Part shown: positions 52,377 to 58,892 of the stretch, one piece after another | How positions within the stretch are numbered: the stretch's first letter is position 1 | Layout: each line of letters begins with the position of its first letter | NCBI GenBank assembly: GCA_017475405.1 | Contig: JAFVFN010000006.1 | Coordinates: 62,001 to 126,000, forward strand | From: Elusimicrobiaceae bacterium | GTDB lineage: Bacteria; Elusimicrobiota; Elusimicrobia; Elusimicrobiales; Elusimicrobiaceae | Length of the DNA stretch: 64,000 nt | Reading direction: 5' to 3' | Notes under the pieces: generated by a model | What the model was told of the DNA's origin: nothing | The model's input: the letters and a program-made list of their open reading frames with translations, nothing else | Database searches by the model: none | Translations under genes and position numbers: made by a program

Positions 52377-53702
52377 TTAAATCCCTCCCAAAGCGTCTGC
52401 ATATGCCTGTAAATCTTCCGGAGTTCGCAGCTCTGTAGCACAAACAAGCAGACAATTTTTCATTTGCACGCAGGTGCTGCCCAAATCATATCCGGCGGCA
52501 ATTCCTTTAGCTTCCAATTTACTGATTACTTCTGTAGCCGGAACCGGACATTGCACGACAAATTCATTGAAAAACGGTGTTTTCATATTGACTTGGAACC
52601 CTTTGACAGCGTTAATCTTCTCGGCTAACTGATGAGCGCGTTCCAAGTTCAGCTCAGCTACCTCTTTGAGCCCCTGCGGCCCAAGCAACGTTAAATAAAT
52701 GACCGCATTCAATGCGCAAAGTGCTTCGTTGGAACAAATATTAGAGGCCGCTTTTTCACGGCGGATATGCTGCTCGCGCGCCTGCAGGGTCAGTACAAAA
52801 GCACGTTTCCCGTCCTTATCTTGGGCAATCCCCACCATACGGCCCGGCAATTGACGTACATACGCTTTTTTAGCCGTCATCACTCCCAGGCCGGGGCCGC
52901 CAAAATTCATCGGGGTCCCCAGTGGTTGCCCCTCACACACGGCAAAATCGGCATCATATTCACCGGGAGTTTGCACAACACCCAGCGAAACAGGATTTAC
53001 TACAGCTACCAACAGGGCTCCTTTAGCATGGACCACAGCTGAAACCGCTTGAGCGTCTTCCAAGTTTCCTAAAAAGTTCGGTGTGGGTAATACAAAACAA
53101 GCCGTTTTATCGGTAATTTGTTCCTGTAAGGCGTTAATATCTAGAACCCCGTCCTGCGTATTTTTTGCCTCTGCCAGGGTAATCCCCATATGTTGAGTAT
53201 AGGTCTTTAGGACTTCCTTATAATGCGGATGCAATAATGAAGAAACAATAATTTCTGTTCTTCCTGTGACGCGGTGGGCAGCCAGGGCAGCTTCTGTCAT
53301 GGCAGTGGCTCCGTCATAATGGGAGGCCATAGCCACGTCCATATTTAGTAGCGCACACATACAACTTTGGAACTCATAAATCGTTTGCAAAGTACCCTGA
53401 CTGGCTTCGGCTTGGTACGGCGTATAAGCAGTTAAAAATTCGCCGCGAGACGAGAGTGCCGGTACGGCTTCGGGAATAAAGTGTTCATACATCCCGGCTC
53501 CGATAAAGTTCTTAAGTGGCTGATTTTTGGCGGCCAGATCATGGATATGAGCCGTCAGCTCCGCTTCGGTTAAGGCTTTGGGCAAGTCCAAGGCCGGGTA
53601 TAAGAACCGGGTCGGTATTTGAGCCAATAGCTCTTTAATATCTTTAACACCGATTTTATCCAACATGGCTTGTTGGTCTTGTTTGGTATTGGGAATAAAC
53701 AT
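52377..53702 (-). CDS. gcvPA: Glycine dehydrogenase (decarboxylating) subunit 1
   Basis: Start chosen at 53702 (MFIPNTKQDQQAML), with AGGA 8 nt upstream; an ATG at 53732 would put ten residues on the terminator hairpin. The 441-residue subunit has FIGAGMYEHFIPEAV, YTPYQAEASQGTLQTIYEFQ and NFGGPGLGVMTAKKAYVRQLPGR. An intrinsic terminator lies between it and gcvH, so gcvPA-gcvPB may be made at a lower level than gcvT-gcvH. Confidence 0.95.
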   Translation of the reverse strand: MFIPNTKQDQQAMLDKIGVKDIKELLAQIPTRFLYPALDLPKALTEAELTAHIHDLAAKNQPLKNFIGAGMYEHFIPEAVPALSSRGEFLTAYTPYQAEASQGTLQTIYEFQSCMCALLNMDVAMASHYDGATAMTEAALAAHRVTGRTEIIVSSLLHPHYKEVLKTYTQHMGITLAEAKNTQDGVLDINALQEQITDKTACFVLPTPNFLGNLEDAQAVSAVVHAKGALLVAVVNPVSLGVVQTPGEYDADFAVCEGQPLGTPMNFGGPGLGVMTAKKAYVRQLPGRMVGIAQDKDGKRAFVLTLQAREQHIRREKAASNICSNEALCALNAVIYLTLLGPQGLKEVAELNLERAHQLAEKINAVKGFQVNMKTPFFNEFVVQCPVPATEVISKLEAKGIAAGYDLGSTCVQMKNCLLVCATELRTPEDLQAYADALGGI

Positions 53703-53716
53703 AAATGGTCCTGTAT

Positions 53717-53745
53717 AAAAAGCCCCCGCCAAAAGCGGGGGTTTT
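53717..53745. terminator. Intrinsic terminator inside the gcv operon
   Basis: CCCCCGC / GCGGGGG with a five-base loop (CAAAA) is followed on the minus strand by CTTTTTAT. It lies between gcvH and gcvPA, both on the minus strand. On the plus strand the T-run TTTTC also follows. Confidence 0.8.
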
Positions 53746-53749
53746 CAAA

Positions 53750-54130
53750 TTACTTTCCAATGGTAGCGTTATAGGCAGCCAAGTCTAACAAAGCGTTCAT
53801 TTCGCTCGGATCAGACATTTTAATTTTAAACAGCCAACCGCCCGCATGCGGTTCCCGGTTTACTAGAGCCGGATCACCGTTTAAAGCTTCATTTACAGCT
53901 ATAATTTCACCGGATACGGGTGCATAAATTTCACTGGCAGATTTCACAGATTCAATGACGCAGCAGTTTTCACCGGCTTTGACCACACGACCTACTTTAG
54001 GCAAGTCCACAAAGACGATGTCGCTGATTTCTTCTTGGGCGTGGTTGGAAATACCCACCACGGCGTTTTCACCCTCTGCAAAAGCCCATTCATGGGTTTT
54101 TAAAAAACGGCAAGTTTCTTCGTTATACAT
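53750..54130 (-). CDS. gcvH: Glycine cleavage system H protein
   Basis: The 126-residue protein has the lipoyl-Lys motif VIESVKSASEIYAPVSGE and the usual N-terminus RFLKTHEWAF. Lipoate on this Lys carries the aminomethyl group between P, T and L proteins. The L protein is not in the window. lplA at 49294 is the likely lipoylating enzyme. It starts 9 nt after gcvT. Confidence 0.95.
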   Translation of the reverse strand: MYNEETCRFLKTHEWAFAEGENAVVGISNHAQEEISDIVFVDLPKVGRVVKAGENCCVIESVKSASEIYAPVSGEIIAVNEALNGDPALVNREPHAGGWLFKIKMSDPSEMNALLDLAAYNATIGK

Positions 54131-54139
54131 ATTTACTCC

Positions 54140-55216
54140 TTAAACTCTATTTTTATAAAACGGTGTTTTAACAACTTCAGCCGGTACTTTGCGGCCATGG
54201 ATTTCAATTTCCACTTCGGCCCCTAATGGGATTTCAGTGGAAGCATATCCTACAGCGATTCCTTTAAATAACGGTGAAAAGGTTCCGCTAGTCAGCGTCC
54301 CGGTTTCGACTCCGTTATAAAAAACTTTGCAGCCCTCCCGCGGCACACCGGGGTTTTTTAATTTAAAAGCACGAAGCTTCGTGGCAAAACCAGCCGCCTT
54401 TTTAGTTTCCAAGGCCATTTTGCCGATAAATTCTTCTTTAGTCAGCTTTACTACCCAACCACAATTGGCCTCATACGGGGTTTTGGTTTGATCGGCATCG
54501 GCTCCGTTAAGCAAATACCCCGCCTCCAAACGCAGCACATCCCGAGCTCCCAAACCGCACGGTTTAACACCTAATTTTAATAGGGTGCTCCATAAAGTTT
54601 CAATTTGTGCATTGGGCAACATAATTTCTACACCGTCTTCGCCGGTATAGCCAGTACGGGTTACATACCCTTTAGCACCAAACAGGGAAATCTCCTTAAT
54701 GTGAAAGCGTAGCAAATCCAATACACCGGGCAAAATCTTATCCGCGGTTTCCACGGCCGTAGGCCCTTGCAGAGCAATCATACTCCATTGGTCACTTTCA
54801 TTGGAAACTTTTACGGCAAACGTAGCTGCTTGTTTGGTCAACCAAGCAAAATCTTCGTCTATGCAGGCCGCGTTGACTACTACTAAAAAATCGGTCTCAT
54901 TAATGCAAAAAGCAATAGCATCGTCAATAATCGTGCCTTGCTCGGTTAAAATATGGAAATAAGTACCAGCCGCTGGTGTATTTTTAATAATATTACAGCT
55001 GATATGCTGTAAAAATTTCCAAGCATCTGCCCCCGTTACACGGATTTGTCCCATATGAGATACATCAAACATACCGGCCGCATTGCGCACGGCTTTGTGT
55101 TCGGCGATAATACTGTCAAACTGGACGGGTAATAACCATCCGTGAAAATCTACCATCTTACCGCCGGCTTGTTCGCAAGAACTGCATAAGGCGGTTTTTT
55201 TCAAAGTGTGTGTCAT
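54140..55216 (-). CDS. gcvT: Aminomethyltransferase (glycine cleavage T protein)
   Basis: The 358-residue protein has MVDFHGWLLPVQFDSIIAEHKAVRNAAGMFDVSHMGQI, the folate-binding SMIALQGPTA, GYTGEDGVEIMLPN and a C-terminal beta barrel. It moves the one-carbon unit to tetrahydrofolate. It is the first gene of the gcvT-H-PA-PB operon. TACAAT ends 6 nt before the ATG with no Shine-Dalgarno site, so the mRNA may be leaderless; no glycine riboswitch fits. Confidence 0.95.
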   Translation of the reverse strand: MTHTLKKTALCSSCEQAGGKMVDFHGWLLPVQFDSIIAEHKAVRNAAGMFDVSHMGQIRVTGADAWKFLQHISCNIIKNTPAAGTYFHILTEQGTIIDDAIAFCINETDFLVVVNAACIDEDFAWLTKQAATFAVKVSNESDQWSMIALQGPTAVETADKILPGVLDLLRFHIKEISLFGAKGYVTRTGYTGEDGVEIMLPNAQIETLWSTLLKLGVKPCGLGARDVLRLEAGYLLNGADADQTKTPYEANCGWVVKLTKEEFIGKMALETKKAAGFATKLRAFKLKNPGVPREGCKVFYNGVETGTLTSGTFSPLFKGIAVGYASTEIPLGAEVEIEIHGRKVPAEVVKTPFYKNRV

Positions 55217-55222
55217 AAAACC

Positions 55223-55228
55223 ATTGTA
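55223..55228 (-). promoter_or_regulatory. -10 box for leaderless gcvT mRNA
   Basis: TACAAT on the minus strand is followed by six bases and the ATG at 55216. No consensus -35 is seen at the right distance. The region also holds the divergent pilin promoter (TATAAT at 55263-55268). Confidence 0.45.
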
Positions 55229-55283
55229 TAAAATTATACAGTCAAAAAAACAATACTTATGATATAATGTAAGTACAATTTAA

Positions 55284-55480
55284 CTGTTTTTGAATCGTAT
55301 TAAAGAATACGAGTTAACTTACAAAAGTTATACACAGAGGTCAAAAACAGCCGAATTAGGCACAAGATAAAAGGCTTTATAACCCTGATATTTTGTGTTG
55401 AGTGTTTGTTACTTGCAAAAGTAACCAACCACGGCTGTTATGTTTAGAGACTCTCTGTGTACTCTAGGTGTGGCAGCCGT
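55284..55480 (+). promoter_or_regulatory. Structured pilin leader RNA element, copy F
   Basis: This 197-nt leader ends 37 nt before the pilin start. P1: CTGTTTTTGA with TCAAAAACAG (perfect). P2: TCGTATT with AATACGA. P2b: TAACTT with AAGTTA. P3: TACACAGAG (55331-55339) with CTCTGTGTA (55453-55461). P4: GGCACAAGATA with TATTTTGTGTT. P5: GTTTGTTACTT with AAGTAACCAAC. P6: ACGGCTG with CAGCCGT, extended to 11 bp with wobbles, followed by TCTTTTATT. Core AGCCGAATTAGGCAC. Confidence 0.83.
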
Positions 55481-55517
55481 TCTTTTATTGCAAAAACAGG
55501 AATTGTAAGGAGAAATT

Positions 55518-56039
55518 ATGAAAAATAAACAAGCATTTACGCTCATTGAGTTACTTGTCGTTGTACTAATTATAGGAATATTGGCGGCAGTTGCACTGCC
55601 ACAATATCAAAAAGCTGTATTAAAAAGCCGATATAGCACTATGAAACCAATTGTAAAAGCGCTTATAGAGGCAGAAGAAGTTTATTATTTAGCCAATGGA
55701 GATTATACTCTGGATTTAACAGAATTAGATGTCGAACTGCCAACCCCCGACTTTTTAGATACGACTTCACAAACATATCCAATTTTTGAGTATAAGTGGG
55801 GAAAGTGTTTTAGCAATTTGAAGGGAATAGTTACATGTAAATTAACTCCTACTTCCATAAGCTATGCTATAGGGGCGCTACACCTTTCGTCCCCTTCATA
55901 TCTAGCATGGATCGGCAAACAAGTCTGTCAGGCTAGAACTTCCAATATTTATGCCAAACAAATCTGCCAACAAGAGTCTGGGGCTATAACACCCTCTGGC
56001 TTAACACCTACTGAACTTACGGAATATTACGTATGGTAA
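55518..56039 (+). CDS. Type IV pilin-like protein (pilE-like), copy 8
   Basis: The 173-residue product has the shortest leader, KNKQA|FTLIE (Ala at -1), then [23 protein letters not shown] and VYYLANGDYTLDLTELDVELP. The distal half is variable, with CFSNLKGIVTC and a C-terminal QVCQARTSNIYAKQICQQES. AAGGAG lies 8 nt before the ATG. It is solitary between gcvT (divergent) and the YgjP-like gene; there is no clear terminator after it. Confidence 0.9.
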   Translation: MKNKQAFTLIELLVVVLIIGILAAVALPQYQKAVLKSRYSTMKPIVKALIEAEEVYYLANGDYTLDLTELDVELPTPDFLDTTSQTYPIFEYKWGKCFSNLKGIVTCKLTPTSISYAIGALHLSSPSYLAWIGKQVCQARTSNIYAKQICQQESGAITPSGLTPTELTEYYVW

Positions 56040-56101
56040 AAAAACACATTTGTATCAAAAATTTATCTCTGAAGTTAGAATAACATCTGGCATAAGTTTA
56101 G

Positions 56102-56107
56102 TATAAT
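56102..56107 (+). promoter_or_regulatory. -10 box for leaderless YgjP-like mRNA
   Basis: TATAAT is followed by six bases (ATAATC) and the ATG at 56114. No -35 or Shine-Dalgarno is clear. Confidence 0.5.
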
Positions 56108-56113
56108 ATAATC

Positions 56114-56794
56114 ATGTCAGACACACAAACCGTCATTAGTGACGTTAAACTATTTTTGCAACGTCTAAAAAAAGATTTACCTGAAGTATTTGGTACAACT
56201 GCCACAAACACCAAAGAAGGTGCTCCCAAAGCAGAAGTTCCGCGTGACAATAAAGTACTGTATAACGGCGATCTTTTTGCAGCACAAATGTATGTAACAC
56301 CGGATCAAGAACCGGGCGTTGCTTTTGACGGGAATGTGTTTCACGTATATTTACAGACAGAGCAGGATGACCCTGCCGCTTTAGTAACCGATTGGCTCAA
56401 AAATAAAGCCAAGGAAACCATAACAGCCAAAACAACTGCATGGGCACAAAAAATGGGTGTGGAATTTAACCAGATTTTCATTAAAGACCAACGCACCTTA
56501 TGGGCCAGTTGCTCAGGAAAAAAGAATTTAAACTTTTCATATCGTATCGTCAAAATGCCACTAGCTGTGCAAGATTATCTCATGATTCACGAGTTAGGAC
56601 ATTTAACGTATATGAACCATGGCCAAGAATACTGGGCACTGGTAGCACAGTTCTGCCCAGACTATAAACTGCACCGCCGATGGCTTAATGAAAACAAAGA
56701 CGCTATTTTTGCTGATGTAGAACTCACCTATCAGCCGGAAAGGCCTGCGGAAGCACCTACCGAACCGCCTGCAGAAGATTCTCAAGCCAATTAG
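56114..56794 (+). CDS. YgjP/SprT-like zinc metallopeptidase (DUF45)
   Basis: The 226-residue protein has the DUF45 domain near its C-terminus: WASCSGKKNLNFSYRIVKMP and the zinc motif YLMIHELGHLTYMNHGQEYWALV (HExxH with a following NHG that gives the third ligand). The N-terminal 60 residues are polar and probably disordered; the C-terminal tail is Pro- and Glu-rich. Cytosolic; the function is unproven. Its mRNA is probably leaderless. Confidence 0.88.
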   Translation: MSDTQTVISDVKLFLQRLKKDLPEVFGTTATNTKEGAPKAEVPRDNKVLYNGDLFAAQMYVTPDQEPGVAFDGNVFHVYLQTEQDDPAALVTDWLKNKAKETITAKTTAWAQKMGVEFNQIFIKDQRTLWASCSGKKNLNFSYRIVKMPLAVQDYLMIHELGHLTYMNHGQEYWALVAQFCPDYKLHRRWLNENKDAIFADVELTYQPERPAEAPTEPPAEDSQAN

Positions 56795-56799
56795 AAAAC

Positions 56800-56835
56800 C
56801 GCCGCAAACACTCAGTTTGCGGCGATTATTTTATT
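56800..56835 (+). terminator. Intrinsic terminator of the YgjP-like gene
   Basis: CGCCGCAAAC / GTTTGCGGCG with a five-base loop is followed by ATTATTTTATT. Confidence 0.7.
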
Positions 56836-56882
56836 ATAGGAGACTTCGTTGCGTGGCTTAAGCGCAAGAAGTATACTTCAAA

Positions 56883-57596
56883 TTAATGAATAACTGCCAG
56901 AGAATTTTCCGACACGCCTCCAAAAAATCCTTCATAACTAGTAGGTACATTTTTTACTAGAGCCATCAGTTTGCCGTCAATTACCACAGGGTCTCCGACA
57001 GACATTTTGGAAGTATGCGGCACGTATCCAATGCGGCAACTGCGGCTACGGGCCGGGATATGCTTGGACTGAAAATATTGTTTGAGTTTCTGCGTCATAG
57101 AAGATCCATGTGCATCCTGCAAGGAAGAACCTTTGCGTGTGTGGTACACGGCCAGTCCGGCCAAACCTCGGGTAGCGTTGGGCGAGATATTGATCCAGGC
57201 AATATCATTGTAACGCCCAACCGTATTTTTGCCGCCAAAGACTTCTACCCCGTTAGAAAGAGTAACTTTTACTTCTTTTAAATGTTCCAACTCAAAAGAA
57301 CTGGGTTCTAAGCAGTTTGCAACAAAATAGACTTTGTTTTCATCGGAAAAAGTCCCCGTACAAGTGGTAGTGGCATGATCCCAACGAATTACCACATCCT
57401 CGCAACGCGGTCTGCGACACATTACATCACTGATACGAACGGGCTTCTCCCAGGAAAAAGTCACTGAGGCCTTTACGGCAGATAAATTGGCAGCTGTAGC
57501 TACAGCACGTTCCACTTGGTTATTTAAAGAATTGTTTTGTGCAAATGTACCAACAGCGCACAGAAAAACTACAAACAGTAAAATAATTTTCTTCAT
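56883..57596 (-). CDS. Secreted trypsin-like (S1 fold) protein with lost His and Ser
   Basis: Start chosen at 57596 (MKKIILLFVVFLC), with GAGGAAA upstream. The 237-residue product has a signal peptide (1 to about 20) and an S1-like core: CTGTFSDENKVYFVANC (79-95) aligns with the family stretch ending AHC, DIAWINI (131-137) with the Asp region, and SVGDPVVIDGKLMALV (199-214) with the GDSGGP region. The catalytic His is Asn (ANC) and the Ser-containing GDSGGP is reduced to GDP, so it is likely a pseudoprotease. Cys pairs near 60, 65, 79, 95 and 187 would suit a periplasmic fold. Identification is by pattern only. Confidence 0.55.
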   Translation of the reverse strand: MKKIILLFVVFLCAVGTFAQNNSLNNQVERAVATAANLSAVKASVTFSWEKPVRISDVMCRRPRCEDVVIRWDHATTTCTGTFSDENKVYFVANCLEPSSFELEHLKEVKVTLSNGVEVFGGKNTVGRYNDIAWINISPNATRGLAGLAVYHTRKGSSLQDAHGSSMTQKLKQYFQSKHIPARSRSCRIGYVPHTSKMSVGDPVVIDGKLMALVKNVPTSYEGFFGGVSENSLAVIH

Positions 57597-57691
57597 GTTA
57601 ATTTCCTCTCTTGTATATATTATACAAAAGTTAGGTAAAACTAACAAGTTTTTTATTTTACCATCTTAAAAGTAATATAATTAAAGTTAGT

Positions 57692-58210
57692 TTAATATAA
57701 TAAAAGTCCCAACACGGTACTAGCCAACAGCACTGTAATGGGACCTTGTTTAAATTTCCATACGGCCAAAAAAGCCCCAACGCACAGCAGGATACTTTTA
57801 TAATCCGTAAAGTTTTCCCCGTTACATAGCGCCAATGCCGCAGAGGCAATTAAACCAATTACTACCAGTCGCAAGACTCGCCAGGCGGTACCGTATTTTT
57901 CGCGCGTCGCAAAAAGATATTTCCCGGCCAGTATAAGCAAAATAAAAGAGGGTAAACATACCGCTATAGTAGCAATAGAAGCTCCCCATATGTTCCCGCT
58001 AGCAGTATACCCCGTATAAGTAGCCAGATTAATACCGACAGGCCCCGGCGTCACCTGAGAAATAGCCACAATATCCGTAAATTCGACTGTCGAAAGCCAT
58101 GCCTGCTTATATACCACTTCATTTTGCAAAAATGAAATCATGGCATACCCGCCGCCAAAATTAAACAGTCCGATTTTAAGGAACGTAAAAAAGAGCTGTA
58201 TATAAATCAT
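57692..58210 (-). CDS. Chromate transporter family protein, half 2
   Basis: The 172-residue membrane protein has FFTFLKIGLFNFGGGYAMISFLQNE and ITGVP-like VTPGPVGINLATYTGYTASG, typical of single-domain (short-chain) CHR proteins. These work as pairs; the upstream gene is the partner. The natural substrate in an anaerobe is uncertain; chromate or sulfate-like anions are possible. The start overlaps the partner stop by 4 nt. Confidence 0.88.
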   Translation of the reverse strand: MIYIQLFFTFLKIGLFNFGGGYAMISFLQNEVVYKQAWLSTVEFTDIVAISQVTPGPVGINLATYTGYTASGNIWGASIATIAVCLPSFILLILAGKYLFATREKYGTAWRVLRLVVIGLIASAALALCNGENFTDYKSILLCVGAFLAVWKFKQGPITVLLASTVLGLLLY

Positions 58211-58740
58211 TTGGCACGCTCCTTTTTACCAAGCAGTATACCGCCACAAACAGCCAGTAATACCACATAAACTGGGGAAATCCCCAGCAGCCAAACTGCC
58301 AAGGCAACCAAAATGCTTACCCATACCGTCTTAAAATTTACTCTGGCTGACTGGGCCAAATTAAACACGGGCACCATAATAAGCGCCACTACGGCCGGGC
58401 GCACCCCCATAAACACTCGTCTCACGATGGGGTTTTCGGCAAATTTGCGAAAGAAAAGAGCGATTAGCAAAATAATAACAAAAGAAGGGACTGCCGCCCC
58501 ACAAGTGGCTAACAAAGCTCCCCATACGCCCTTTAAACGATACCCCGTTAGGATAGCCACGTTAATGGCCATAATACCTGGAGCAGATTGAGCCACAGCC
58601 GTAACATCCAAAAAGTCATCTTTGGACATATACGGTCCAACCAGTTCCCGTTCCATAAGCGGCAACATAGCATAACCGCCTCCCAGGGTAAAAAGGCCGA
58701 TTTTAGCAAAAATATAAAATAATTTAATAAGCTCTTTCAC
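58207..58740 (-). CDS. Chromate transporter family protein, half 1
   Basis: The 177-residue protein has FYIFAKIGLFTLGGGYAMLPLMERELV and AQSAPGIMAINVAILTGYRLKG, the CHR domain. It starts at GTG (58740), and TACAAT ends 6 nt before that GTG, so its mRNA may be leaderless. It forms a short-chain CHR pair with the next gene. Confidence 0.88.
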   Translation of the reverse strand: MKELIKLFYIFAKIGLFTLGGGYAMLPLMERELVGPYMSKDDFLDVTAVAQSAPGIMAINVAILTGYRLKGVWGALLATCGAAVPSFVIILLIALFFRKFAENPIVRRVFMGVRPAVVALIMVPVFNLAQSARVNFKTVWVSILVALAVWLLGISPVYVVLLAVCGGILLGKKERAK

Positions 58741-58746
58741 GAAAAT

Positions 58747-58752
58747 ATTGTA
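58747..58752 (-). promoter_or_regulatory. -10 box for leaderless chromate-transporter mRNA
   Basis: TACAAT on the minus strand is followed by six bases and GTG at 58740. No good -35 is seen. The 150-nt gap to the amidase gene holds nothing else clear besides a small GTCTA/TAGAC hairpin. Confidence 0.45.
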
Positions 58753-58892
58753 GCAATATCTGGGTCTAATAGTAGACTATCCCGGTTCTTTCCCCGAGAA
58801 TTCCAGGCTCTTTGACAAATGATTTCCCAAATTACTCTTTCTCATTGTAATTTCTTGTGGAACACACTCGAACAGTCAAACAAAATTCCTGG

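Noticed and set aside
55217-55283. Glycine riboswitch upstream of gcvT
   Set aside because: The region is only about 65 nt, very AT-rich, lacks the aptamer core and has a -10 box 6 nt before the ATG.
3417-55480. Known c-di-GMP or cAMP-GMP riboswitch, as often seen near pilus genes
   Set aside because: The conserved loop bases of the GEMM class (the GGCNAACC and ACGCAAAGCC-type segments) are not in these leaders, and the pseudoknotted layout differs. Judged by eye only; a covariance search would settle it.
3417-55480. Integron attC sites or a group I intron as the repeated element
   Set aside because: There are no RYYYAAC/GTTRRRY ends, no integrase, no P7-like intron core, and each copy lies at a fixed distance before a pilin start.
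2804-56039. Diversity-generating retroelement acting on the pilins
   Set aside because: No reverse transcriptase and no template-variable repeat pair is seen in the window; pilin differences are not confined to adenine positions.
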